NCBI RefSeq assembly: GCF_019649055.1
Contig: NW_026570222.1
Span: 2,666,001 to 2,730,000, forward strand
DNA length: 64,000 nt
Source of the DNA: Paramacrobiotus metropolitanus
Lineage: Eukaryota; Tardigrada; Eutardigrada; Parachela; Macrobiotidae
Reading direction: 5' to 3'
Each line of letters opens with the position of its first letter. Within the stretch, counting starts at the first letter, position 1. The notes under the pieces are model-generated. The model was not told the DNA's origin, did no database searches, and saw nothing but the letters and a program-made list of their open reading frames with translations. This document shows positions 23,762-36,498 of the stretch, piece by piece. The position numbers and the translations under genes were made by a program.

Positions 23762-25209
23762 TTCTGGAACTTCAGTTTATTCATAAAGGCGTAAAGGAAT
23801 ATTATCAAAACAATATTCTGGAACTTCGACACATGTTTTCCGATGATTTTGAAAACGTCCGGACAATCCAGGATGATGAATTTGAAGTTAAGTACTCGTA
23901 CTTATCAGGTATTCGTATCCGTCAACATGCAACGTATTTCTTGTGATAACGTAACTGAGTCCACCAGGCGCATACCGGGTGGGAGTTCCATACAAGAAAT
24001 TGCGTTCTACTGGATAAACTTTCCATTAATTTTAATAATATTAGTCGGTCTTGTTGTTTTGTTACTTACGTACTCTGTACATATCTGCAATAAGTTTCTG
24101 AAAGCTGAAATGAACACCTTGAAAATACTAATTCAGTCTCATACTTATTTTTAATTTAATTAATAAAAATACTGAGTTTCTGCAGCTTGGAATAGGTGCA
24201 TGGTATTCGAAAACATTACTTTAAGCTTGCCTAAGCCACAGTGATTACACAACTTTTCTGATTAAAAAGGTCACTCTGTAGGCGGCATGCAAAACAATAT
24301 TTAAATGCGCAAAATGGATATATCGCAAATCCACTTGGCAGTGGCGAAAGAAGCGTCCTGCATTAGCATAACCATGTATAAAGGTTATCGTGTATAATTT
24401 TTAAAAATCGCGATCTTAATACGCGTCGTACTGACATACGGTGAATAATTTTAGATCGGACGGTAACTTCGCTACCATTACTGCGCACTCTCAGTTTAAT
24501 AGTTGTGTCGCACTTCGCCAGAAAATTCCAGATCGACACCGGGATACTTCGCAGTTCGTATAGCTATAGTATCCCGGTTCCCACCTGTACTGGATATAAT
24601 TGTGCTTCTACCGCTATTCATGCAACATAAGGATACATCATCATACTCGTATAATACGAGTAATAGCAGACTTAACAACTCAATGTGTATCACTAGAGTT
24701 CTCAATCACGCAGCGCTTGCTTATAAGTTTGCCGCCTGCTTGTATTGGAGTTTGGGGTAACAGCCTTTTGCTGATTGTGAGTTACTTATGATCGTAAAAT
24801 TCCAGCAGAAATTTCAGTATTTGCCTTCGATCTGCGATAGAGTACATTTACCTGTACAATAATTATAACTTCATAGGTCGACCTGCAGTGCAAAGATTAC
24901 TGCCGACGATGAGACTGCAGCTATGTTTACCGGCATTTCGACTGGTCAAACATAATTAGAGATAACATGTGTTTTACAAACTAGATTACATTGTTCACGT
25001 TAAAAGGGTAAAGACCGCTAAAAACTACTGTTCTCCATAATTATATGCATTGCACACAGAATATGCTTATTTAGTATGCGAAAAGGTAAAGGGTCTTTGT
25101 GTTTGGATTGCGAATCCATCACCCTAAATTTGATCGGAACAATATACTTACGTACATGCTCTAAACGGAAATTGCCTGTACTCGTACACAAATTTAAACA
25201 ATTCTGAAA
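23762..25209. other. Interval between WDR4 and the chemoreceptor gene
   Basis: The two genes are divergent, so both promoters should lie here. A weak plus-strand candidate starts at 23833 (MFSDDFENVRTIQDDEF). Its frame can be spliced at 23910/23970 to a short acidic peptide, or read unspliced in another frame into one strongly hydrophobic segment (about 24024-24093). Neither version has a recognised relative. The rest shows nothing. Confidence 0.3.
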
Positions 25210-26872
25210 ATGAGTTACGATGTGATTTCGCGGAGCGATGGATCTTTGGTCGCTACGTCCACTTCGCAGCCACACCGCAATTCGTTGTATAAACAATTTA
25301 AGCGTTATTCCATTTGGTTAACACTGGCCGGACTGTATCCGTGGTCTGCCACGGGTGGCAGCCCACAGACCGCCACAACTCTGTGCTCCAAAATAAGAAG
25401 TGCTGTATCGTGGATTCCTGCCGCTACACTGTTCATCTTGATGATTTTAGCCGCATTGGATCGTCTGACGATTATGTTAATCCATCGATTCGACTGGGAA
25501 AACCCAACCGGTTTAGCCGCGGAATTACGCTTAGCCACCATGGTCTGTTTTCGGTCATCCGTGGCTGTGCTGATTCCGTTAGCGTGCCACAAAACACGAA
25601 AACTCGACAAAGTGTTTCGATTGCTGTCGCTGTTATGTAAAGACGTCTTTGTCGAACAGCCATGGAAAAATCGTCTGATGGTGGTGACATCAATGTTAGC
25701 CATATTAACGGTATTTTTTGCGGGGTACTTTCTATCGAGCGGGGTTTTTGTCCTCGTTCACGTAATCACTGATCCCCGTGGTATTTCAAATTCAACGCCG
25801 ACATACTACTGGAGCACCGAAGCAGCATACTCTTTCTTTTTATTGTTTGCGCGAGTTTCGGCGATGCATATAAGACTAATATTCTTCATAATGGTCATTT
25901 TGCTGACATCCACAGCGGGACTGCAGTTTTCCATCTACTACACCCGATTGAAAAGAGCATTTCGTGCAAGAAGTTGCCTGTACGCAAGTGAACAAAGTGA
26001 CCAAAAGGAAGTTGAAATACGACTGATTTTGTCCAATCATTTTACGCTCTCGACAGCGGTCGCCAAAGCCGATAAAATTTTATCGCCGTTACTTTTGGTC
26101 ACCGTGCCGTTTGACTTGGCTATGACCGTTTTTATTTTTGCCCATTTGTTCAATGGCTCGGACGCTGCGGACATTCTAGCCTACAATACAATCAGATCAT
26201 CACTGTTATCTAATCTTGTTTGCGGCTTTGACCTCGTGTGGATGGTTATTGTTCTCTTTGGCCCAATTGTGACTTCTGCCTATTTGAAGCAACAGGTAAA
26301 CAACACAAACATTACGACATCAAGTAAAAACACCACCAACTAACAATTGTAAGAAAATCCATGTTTGCGCGCACTGGTCGAACGGAGCGAACAGAGTGCC
26401 CTGTCACCGTTGACTCATTGAACTTACCAACCTTCATAAATCGGAGTAATGAAGTACCTATCATATATCCATAATAATGTTTCCATAACTTTTACATACA
26501 GAGCTCTACGTACTACGTAGTCTACCCATACTGCGCTCATGCTGCGCTCCGGTCGACAAAAATTGACCTTTATGAACATCTGTTTCAGGCTGAAAAAGCG
26601 GTGAAAGAAATATCGTTTTTTATTGGCTGTGAAGACACCGAAAGCAAATTTAAAAGAATGCTGAAAAAGAGGGCAAACTTAATAAAAGACTTCCCGCCAG
26701 CTCTTACTTTATGGAGCATTGCTGTTTTGGACAAAAATATTTTCTTAGTGGTATGCCGTCCGCCTTCAGATACTGGCAACTGAATAAGTCTGAGACACTT
26801 TGAAATATTTTGCAGGTTCTTGGCGTTCTTGGGACTTACCTTTTCATCATTCTGGAAGTGTCTCAATGGTGA
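25210..26872 (+). CDS. Gustatory-receptor-like seven-helix chemoreceptor (434 aa)
   Basis: Membrane protein that fits the insect-type gustatory receptor superfamily, whose members are ligand-gated cation channels. Three exons join in phase 0: 25210-26295, 26589-26750 and 26816-26872. The large first exon encodes seven hydrophobic stretches (roughly residues 35-48, 66-90, 106-124, 158-186, 205-245, 298-320 and 333-355). The two short C-terminal exons give the family's typical end: a loop, then FPPALTLWSIAVLDKNIFLV and VLGVLGTYLFIILEVSQW. The TY plus hydrophobic run matches the canonical TYhhhhhQF motif, but the Gln position is Glu (E) here. Three-exon C-terminal architecture with phase-0 introns also fits the family. 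The ATG at 25210 opens the frame. It is the only plus-strand gene inside the OATP array span. Ligand unknown. Confidence 0.78.
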
Positions 26873-27070
26873 CAGCAGTTCGTAATCGGTCGTCTTGGAC
26901 CCTTTTTGACAGTATTGTTTGTTACGGTTTTCTGTATGCCCTGCATCATGCTGTATTCATTTTACACCCACTTGCTGGTTGATTTAGTCAGAAAAAACAA
27001 AAAAGACACAGCCGTGTGCAGTATTTGATGTTTTACCATCGTCTATTAAATTTACACGAATTTATCATTT

Positions 27071-30000
27071 TCATTGTACACTTGTTGTTGTTGTATTTCC
27101 ATCCTGATCGATGCGAATGCTTCTGTTGGCTGTTTTGGTCTGCGTGCTGCTGATGTTGTTATCCGTTTTATTACTCGAGCGATCAGAAGCGTACTTCCAC
27201 ACTTTCCATGCAACCTGTTGAATGTGCAGAATTACATAACGATTTAAATTTCAAGATGTTTTAGTATTATAACTCTCTTTCACTTACCATGCTATCTAAG
27301 ACCACCGTCAAGAATTTTAAACAACCAGCTGCCAAGAAGAATTTCCACCGAAATTGATCCGTGTCATACAATAGACACGCTCCTTTGTTGCCACAGGCCG
27401 TGGTCTGCCACAAGCTGCACGTGGAATCCACTATGGCGCCAACGAATATGGGAGACGGGAGTAGTCCAAAAGCCGCGACGGTTAGCGAGGTTACCCCGGC
27501 GCATAAATTCTTGAGATCCAAATCTACAACTCTGAAACAAATTGCTGCATTGTGGAGAAGAGCACGCAAAATACCATGTTTTAATCGTTCGAAACATTCG
27601 ATCAGCTACTCTACAGAAAGTCAAAAGGTCACTTGTTTACTGTCAAGCGCACATTAAAGCGATGAAGTGTGATTACTGTGATGTGACTGGCATGCAGCTT
27701 TACCAGACTATGAGACTATGTATAAACGTTACGTAATCACCATGAGTATCCTGTGTATTACCGGAATTGTAGAATAACTTGTCCAGGCATGGCAATGCCG
27801 TAGCAAAATACTGATATAACCAGAAGTGCGGTAAGCCCGTTCATTTGTTTCTGGCAGTTTTTGCTGCATAGGCCATCCTTAAGTTCCGACAAAGGTGACA
27901 CATTAGAATGGTTAACAACATTCTGATGCGTAGTCGAATCGGGGCCTTGTCCGTGATTGAGATTGAACGCATTCAGACACTTGCAATTTCGATACCGCAT
28001 TTTCTAAAATTTTGACCACATTGAAACGGCTGCATCCACACTGAATATAGCCGTACATATAAGTAATGCTGAAGTCAAGACATTCCGAACCTTTTCTATT
28101 GGACTGAGTGTGCCGTTTTCACGACATCCAGCGAAACACGGCGAATAGAAGCTGACCCCACTGGACGGATGACACACAGGACTAAACTGTCGAATATCAC
28201 AGTTGCACTCGTTATTCGCCGGGCATGTTAGCTGGAAGTCTCCGTCATATATATTTTTAGTAACGCTATCCCCAGTATAAATTTCCATTGGTGCACACTG
28301 GATTCCGATGGCAACAAATAATCCAATTGACAGAATCAAATTAGGAATGACGAGAGATAGGGCAACATGTCGCGGCAGAAAGCTGAAGCGCTTCGTTAGA
28401 GCGCTGCCAGCCAATATTCCACAGCTGACTGCTATGACAATGGGCAGACCTGCAAATTGAATCAAAACGTTCTTTGTCGCAACGTATGTTACGGAGTTCT
28501 CGAACCACTCTTTTAGAGACAGAATAAGCGCACCTCCATTTAATGCTGCCTGCGACTGTGTAGCATTAAACTGTTGAGCAAAATATTTTGGGATGTAATG
28601 CAGAAATCCTACAACAAACATGGTCGTCAAAGGTCACATACAAAAAATTAATTTGCAACTTTTTGCAATCGTATACGCTTTCGTTTCACCTCCAATGATC
28701 ATTCCATCGATAAACATACTGCTTGTTCTGCACACGAAGGCCAAGTTTGAAACCAACCGCCGGAGATCCGCTAGTAACTCTTTAAGGAAACAGGTTGCAC
28801 AAGTTATTCAAGTGTTACAGGAAATAAACGCTTATTTTATAATGAAATTTCAAATTTGGCGCGAAATTTTTGTACTTTTCCACGAGCTTAGAGCAAACAC
28901 CGGTGTTGCGCCGTTATCAGCTTTATATAAGTTTCCATTATGCTCGACAGCTTCGACGTTGGCGATTTCCCAGAGTGTTATGTTCTCTGTCTTCGAGCGC
29001 TTCAGCGAGCGCCTTCTTCTCTTGGTGGTACTAATGGTCTTTGGGAAGATCTGGATGGGCGAATAATAATGATTTAGGTATGAATGCCGCAAGACGATCG
29101 TATCCAGTATATATCCACAATCAACATAAACAGTTTAATGATATTCGTATGGAAAAGACAAAATAATACCGCAATGAGTATTCCAGGGATAATGAGAGCA
29201 ACTGCAGCAACGATAAAGCCGATATACCAAGCGGAAATCCACCGGGGATCAGCCGGACTGAAATGTGGCTCTGAAAGTTATACCCAAAAATACTGCAGGC
29301 AAAATACTGCAGGTGTTTATGACTTGACCTTTCAGTTTTTTCAAGGCGGTTACGGCAATGGTGTTTATATCTTTTTATAAACTCTTTTGATATTTTTTTG
29401 CGGCTTGAGTAATTCTTACTTGTAAAATCGTAATAAATGGTGGTACAAATGGATCCAATGCCGTAACCAGTCGCTGGTCCGATCAGTTTCCCAAACAATG
29501 CGATTCCTGCACAAGTAAATCCTTTGATAAAGCTGCACATCTTTTCGTCCAGTTTTAGCGAACACCATGCAATATATCGAGCGCTAAGCATAAGATTCTC
29601 AAACACTGTGAGCGTACCGTAATAAACAGGCAGATCTGCTGCAGGAATATTATCATCCAGGTAGGGAAAGCCCAAAATCATTGGAGTTGCACCTGACGTG
29701 TAGAAAAGGACCCGTAATCACTCTAATCAGTCTAATGTACTCTTAATCTATTATAAGACTGTTTAAAAAAACGATATCCAGGGAAGTGTATGGTAAATAC
29801 TCAACCCTACTTCCGAAACCGATTAAAACATGGGAAAGGGCAAGCACTGCCACCGGTCCGATAGCTTCGTCGTTACTGGAATGACCGCATTGAGAATTCA
29901 ACAGCGCTGCAACTGACGTCATTGCACTTGCGGGCTGTGCGGTTACATTGCCGGACTGGGATAAAGGATTACATAGTTTGTGCGGCTGGTTTATGGATAA

Positions 30001-30768
30001 ATGAGGTACTCTGGGAAAAATTATTTCAACCGCGGCAAAGAGAAAAAATGACAATCCCATGGTGACCGTGCCCAGTGCGATCCAGCGCGGACGATGCCGG
30101 TTACCGAAGAAATGCGCCACAAAGACCGCAATTGCCAAATGACCAATCTCTGTAGCAGCAAGTATATATCCGATTTCCTTGGTGCTTAATCCAAAACGGC
30201 GCTCCACTGATATTATTACGGAATTCGTGTAGCTGAGTGACATGCCTGTACGCAAGACAATATTAATAATTTTATCGTGGTGCAAAAAAAAACGCCAGAG
30301 ATAAACGTATAAAAAACATCAAACCATTCTACATCGTAATTTTCAGAAATTATTTAATTATAAAGCGACTTTGAGCAGTTTGAAGAAAAGTTCAGACAGG
30401 CATAGACAAAAAGTTCAGACGTGCATAAGCATTCATAGATCAGATAATCATTGAGGGCGTTGTCGTAGCTGTCGGAGCTCTGATTCTTGCACAAGCGTCA
30501 TTTTTTATTTTGGTTATTTATACTTGTTGAAGAAAACTCGAAAAAACCTTTGTAAATTTATGAGTTTCTGCTTACCATACGAAAACAAGATGGCCGCAAA
30601 TACAACCGTAAATCCCACTTGCGCATTTTTTCCGCTTCTTAATTTTTCCATTGTACTCGGACAGCAAGCTGAGAGAGCGATACCGTTGAATGGGAGTTGT
30701 CCAAGAGATGTTTTGCGCGTATCTACCGATACACTGGATTCTGTCAATGTTGATAGATTTCTTTCCAT
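27071..30768 (-). CDS. SLCO: OATP/SLCO organic anion transporter, array copy 3 (739 aa)
   Basis: Exons: 30768-30576, 30245-29811, 29692-29618, 29506-29420, 29270-29170, 29050-28876, 28779-28690, 28608-28534, 28449-28091, 28003-27762, 27531-27288, 27214-27071. Compared with copies 1 and 2, an extra phase-1 intron splits the second exon after GFGS, and the intron before the Kazal-like loop is absent, so one 359-nt exon spans both. Landmarks: HFFGNRHRPRW, signature DPRWISAWYIG at 271-281, a long basic cytoplasmic loop (IFPKTISTTKRRRRSLKRSK), Kazal-like loop ~486-528 with CNC, PVCH and FYSPCFAGC, and a short polar tail after VAWKVWKY. An upstream in-frame ATG exists, but MERN is preferred because the upstream residues are a hydrophobic run unlike the other copies. 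Confidence 0.92.
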
Positions 30769-32251
30769 GATTTCCGACTTTATTATTATAACAATTGCGC
30801 CTTTGTTTTGCAACAGAAAGGTGATAGCTATGCACTATATGTGTGGCGCCGCTAATGCAAAATTGTCATTGACAAAAAGGAAAGAGGCCGACGAAATACA
30901 ATGTCTGATGTACAATACACTGACACATCATACATTCTCGACAAAGTACAGGTGACTAGGGTAAAAATCTGAGTTAAAAATGAAGACAAAACAGTGCAAC
31001 GAAAACGATACAAAAACCGGCCACATTTATTTCAATTGTTATTCTAATTGTAATATAACAGTTCCATCACGATCGATCCAAGTAATCTCTTTCAAAAAAA
31101 TGCAAGACCCGGCGGGCGGTAATAAAGTCTGGCCAGATTGTATTATACTCGCACGCATGCCAAAACAAACCAAGAACTGGAAGGTGATCATGTTAGTCTG
31201 TTTACAGTAGCCCAAGTTGGTTAGTTCCATCATGAACCTTGACAGATTCTAGTGCCTTGTGGCGGTACTTCATGTACCGTACTTTTATGATTTCCACATC
31301 TTCGTGTTTTGATTACTCAGGTGTCGATATACAGTCGCATAAAGTTGAAAGCATTCTAGTCTTCGCTGGCGGTTCACATGTTACCCCTGGAAGCTAGGGC
31401 ATAGGAACACATAATATTATTATTGTATCCTACGTACGTAGTATGTACGAACGCTGCGCACATGTGTCCCAGTGCATGACAGACTATAAGACATTGTGCA
31501 TGCCGATAAATTTAAAATATAACAAGAAGACGGAAGTGCCAATTTTGTCCGATACATCTTTAATTTAGAAATAGCCCACCGGCTACTGTAAAGTCTGTGC
31601 GAAAAATCTGCGTCGGCAAGCAATGGACCTCCGGCACAATAGGGCTGTATAACCTCCGGCACGGTTCTTCATACAATGCCGGGCGGTCAGTTAACCGACA
31701 TGCAGTGATAGTGGAAGTTACTGTATTCAGTTCCTTAAAGCAGATTATCATATCAATCATATGAATCATATTGGAAGCATCACAATCAGTTTCATCAACC
31801 ATATTAATTACGTACACAGAATGAACTTATCAAATGTGCAGCATACTAGCTATTGCTCATCGCCCATTAGCCACAAGCATACGGTATGCTTATGGGCCAT
31901 AAGTTATGGCGAATGGACAATCAGCCCTATAACGGCAAATCAAAAAAAAATGGCTAAGCGCTAATATCTGACGAATTGCATTCGTTAAGTTTATTTCAGA
32001 CAGTAGCTCAGTCAACAGTAATGAAAAACGATTTTGGAATCAAAATTATTTATGAGCTGCATTTAAAGCAATGCAGACTTCTGCAAATCGCGCGATGATT
32101 TATATTACATTTATAAAATACACTCTCTAGTCTAATTTTACAACTAGCTATCCCCATATAAAATTAAGATAATATCATCTCTTTAGGTAAGAAATCGCAG
32201 AATGCATGATGCGTACCTATGTCATATTTTACAAGTTTAACCAAGAAGTGC
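30769..32251. other. Intergenic between OATP copies 3 and 4
   Basis: No coding exon seen in 1.5 kb. It contains one interrupted palindrome at 31871-31895 (AAGCATAC, G, GTATGCTT extended by CCA/TGG with a mismatch). The left end should hold the copy 3 promoter. Confidence 0.45.
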
Positions 32252-35200
32252 TTATTTTAAATCTTCCTTCTCTAAGGAGCGTCGATGAACATCTTGAGTA
32301 ATCCTTTCCGTTACTTTGGCAATCTCAGTGTCAGAACGTTCAAATTCTAGATCCCATACCTTCCACGCCACCTAAAAATTTTCAAAGATCACGGGTGACA
32401 ATAATTTGGCGCGTAAATGGTATGTATTGGATTTGCTGTCTGTATATGTACATTTTAATAATAACTTAATTTAGGATTTTATTTGTCCGTATTCTATGAA
32501 TGCAATAATTACAGATACTTCTACAGTAATTGCGCAACAGGTGTAACTTACTATGCTGTCAAGGATAACTGTAATTAATTTTAGAAATCCACCAGTCAAA
32601 AAGAACTTCCATCGAAACTGATCTGTGTCGTAAAATACGCATGCTCCTTGGCCTCCGCATTCAGTTGTCTTCCAAAGCCGACAGGTGGAATCTACTATTG
32701 CACCCACAAAGATCGGAGCGGGAAGCAGTCCGAATGCTGCTACTAATAACGATGTCACGCCGGCGCAGAGATTTTTCAAGTCCACATCCACAACTCTACA
32801 TACAAAAAAGTTATCGTTGATTGTTCCGGTTGCAGTGTGACCAGTTTGCGCACCTAACTATTTACTCGCGAAAACACATATCTCAGAGTCGGCTACTTTA
32901 ATATGCAAATACTCCAGGTAGTACAACTTATGCCGTACTTACCGGAACTGTATCATAATCTGCCCAGGCATGGGCATTCCTTCGAAGAACACGGCTATGA
33001 ACAGGAGCACGGTGAGACCAATCAGCTGAGCATTGCAGTTTTTCATACACATCCCTGGCATGACATCGGGGATTTTCGTACTTGCAGATGGACTGATTGG
33101 TGGTAAGTTCTGCGAAGCTTTGGACAAGGCAATATAATCGATTTTGGCACAACCACAGTTCGCATAGGATTTTGTCTAAACGAAGGTCACATCTGTTAGC
33201 AAACAATTAACTGGTTTATGGTTTATAAATTATTAGAATTATTATTATTAAATTATTAGAAAAATGGTTTATAAATTATCCTAGCGTAATCTGTAACAAG
33301 ACTGTGATGGACAATGCAGCCATTTTTTGTGCTATCACTGCAACACTGCTAAATGTTTGCACTTAAGTAGTGCTTTAGTCTAACATTTATTAAGAAAAGG
33401 CATGAATCATAAGCTGCCATCATAAAGAAATACGAACCTTATTGTTAGGCGGCCCCATGCATCCAGCGAAACATGGCGAGAAGAACATTGTTGCTGTTTG
33501 CGGTTCGCAAAGGACATTGAAATCCATCTTGCTGCAGCCGCAGTCCCGGCTAGCTGCACAAGCATTCACATCAAAATCTCCATGTCCGTTGCGGAATTCT
33601 TCGATTGAAGGGAGACCATACATCTCTCCGATTCCACAGCCGATGCCGATAGAAATAAATAGCCCAATGCACAAAATCATGGAAGGTACGACCAAGGACA
33701 ACGCTACGGTGCGCGGACGCAGCGTAAACTTTTTGATGATGATACTTCCCAGTATAATTCCGGAAATGACAGCGATAACGAGAACTAATCCTAAATTGGT
33801 TACAAAAACATTTTACTACAGTTCCACTTAAGTAGATATTTTATTAATACGAGTAGATGTGGTTGTACGCGTAATTTCTGCAAAAAAATGCGTTAATAAA
33901 TTTCTTGGTTATCGACCGGCCTTACAATTGTTAGGTAAGTTGTACTCGTATTTCTATACGATGCAAATTAAATAAACACCAGCAAGCAGATCCCAACATA
34001 AAGATTTACCTCCAAAAATGGCAGCTCTCGCTTGGGAGATTTGGAATTGTTGGGCGTAATACTTCGGGAAGTAGTTGAAAATGCCTAAATAGAACGCGCG
34101 TGAATGGTCACTAAAACCTGGGAGCAAAGTTTTAAGTACCCTGAGGTGGTCTCATTATAAGTTGTATATAGTACATACGAGTACAATGATCATCCACCGG
34201 CGGATAACAAACGCATTTATTGTAACTTGACAGTAAACAAAGTGAGTTAACATAATACCTCGGTAAAAAATGTAGCGAATTCAATGCATGTGGTGGCAGC
34301 TTATGTGTACACGGCAACTACGTGTGTGGCCAACCAGTAACTAAAAACCCGTACCAGAACCTGCCAGAGTATTACTGGTCGTAGTGTGTAAGCGCAAACA
34401 TTAATTTTTATGTACAGATCTACCTGCAATGGTCATTCCGTCCACGAACATACTGCTTGTGCGACAGACGAAGGCCACATTAGTAAACAGACGCTTTAAA
34501 TCAACCAGCAGAACTAAAAAGTAATGCTATTCATTTCAAAGCGTAATAAACTGCCTTGAATATGATAAAATTACCTTTCCACGAATGCAAAGATGTCAGT
34601 TGGTGCGCCGGCGGTCGGACGCTTTTCGTCTCTGTCACAGCTGCCCCCGCAACCAGATCGGCGCTGGAATGCGTTGTGGATTTAGACATATCTGAAAGCT
34701 CAGCGTTGTCCGATATTTTTTGTTGACTTTTTCTGCGTCCAGATGGGGGAATTTCAGCAGGAAATAGCTAGAAACAGACACTAGGTACAGATTTAAAACG
34801 GCATGCCGTTTACCGGGAAGAGATATGTTACAGTACACCCATACGAGAAGCATTAAGTAAAAACACATAACGTGTAAAGTAGAAACCATTCCTGCGTGAC
34901 TCCTTCCAATTGTCCTTTGTATTCAGTGTCAGAAGCATAACAATTACTCACCCCCATAAGTGCCCCGAAAACGATAAGTCCAATACCGATCACAAAAAAA
35001 CCGATATACCAAGCCGAAATCCATCTAGGATCATTCGGAGGGAATCTTGGTTTCTCTGTAGAAAACGGCAACTATGCTATTATTGCTACGTATACACGAA
35101 ATTTGCGCGCTTAATCAACATTATATTTAAAAATTAAATAACTACAATTTCATAAGAATTTATGTGAAAGTTGTACCTGCACTTACGAGAAAAATCATAG

Positions 35201-36498
35201 TATACAGTTAGGCAAACCGATCCGAGACCGAAACCTATCAACGGTCCTAGAAGCCGTCCGAACAAGGCATAGCCTAATTAAAATCACTGGTGTTACCAGC
35301 AGAAATTTTCAGTAGTTTTGCAATGGCGGTACCATAATATAATGGCGTGTTTTTAGCTGCCATATTGTCATCCAAATAGGGTAATCCTAAAACTAATGGT
35401 GTTGTACCTAAAGACAAAATTACGAATTATATTTAGATACGGAATAAAATACTTGCACAATATTGTATAACAGCTTCAGCGAGACAATATTAATAAATAT
35501 TACTTAGTTATTTACGTACTGCCAAACCCGAGTAGAATATGAGCCACACACAGAACCGCGATCGCGCCGGCCGAACTTCCATACGAGTGACCACTGCATG
35601 CCGATGTCTCCGTCCCGTTAGAAAATTTTATATTGCTGCTATTCGTGTTTTCTTTGGTGATACCGTTTTCGTCAATCTTTTCACACCAATCGTTTCGCGG
35701 TGGTAGCGGATGTCTGGGAAAAAACCACTCCGGGAGAGCGAACAGTATGAGCGCGAATCCCATGAGTATTGTGCCGAAACAGATCCAGCGCGGACGGTGG
35801 CGATTGCCGAAAAAGTGGGCCGTGAAAATCGCCATAGCGATATGGCCGAGTTCCGTTGCCGCCAAAATGCCACCCATTTGTTTAGTGTTGAGATCAAAAC
35901 GCCGTTCAATGGATACCAGGGACGAGTTCGTATAACTCACGGACATTCCTTTAATTAAACGGATAATGTTCACCATATAAGGCAATCAAACTAAACAACA
36001 CCGCGAAACATTTTCGTGAAAGTACATATTATACCGTACTTGAGCTACGCTTTTTATGGCACGCGCTAGTGCAACACATGATTATCAACTTTTGTTGATA
36101 CTGATACTGCGCAGCAAAAGAAAAATAAACCTAATTCCAACAGAAGTAAGCTGATCACTGGATTTCGAAAAATACTGATGCATTTAAAATCAAACTAAGC
36201 GATGCAAACAACTTTTGTCAGTATTTATCGTTTTATGCGCTGCTTATAATATTTATCTGTACATGCTAAATTGTATTACTGGAGCATGTAAACTTTACTT
36301 ATAAAATAACATATACTCACCGTAGAAAAGCAAAACGCCGGCGTACACTATGACAAACTGCACACGTAGATTCTGACATCCTTTTAAGCTCAAGTCTGGA
36401 ATTCGCTGGACTTTTTCTTTCCATTTCTTTGATCGCTTCCTGTCGTGTGGCGCAGCAACGACCTGGTCATCTTCGCGCATAAATGCCGGATTATCCAT
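32252..36498 (-). CDS. SLCO: OATP/SLCO organic anion transporter, array copy 4 (726 aa)
   Basis: Exons: 36498-36321, 35948-35520, 35407-35333, 35273-35187, 35055-34952, 34767-34575, 34513-34424, 34084-34010, 33790-33438, 33175-32943, 32795-32552, 32371-32252. Exon plan is that of copy 3 (intron inside the second exon, none before the Kazal-like loop), so copies 3 and 4 are sister duplicates. The intron at 35274-35332 is only 59 bp. Landmarks: HFFGNRHRPRW, signature DPRWISAWYIG at 265-275, the longest cytoplasmic loop exon of the array (193 nt, opening LFPAEIPPSGRRKS), Kazal-like loop ~484-526 with CGC, VLCE and FFSPCFAGC, and a 39-aa charged tail after VAWKVWDLEFERS. Exon 5 is one codon longer than in all other copies (104 versus 101 nt). 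Confidence 0.92.

Noticed and set aside
25305-25703. Minus-strand frame of 132 codons opposite the chemoreceptor gene
   Set aside because: It is the antisense of a long, well-supported exon and has no motif or splice partner.
33231-33280. Two copies of a TGGTTTATAAATTAT word in an intron of OATP copy 4
   Set aside because: Simple AT-rich slippage-type repeat with no other feature.
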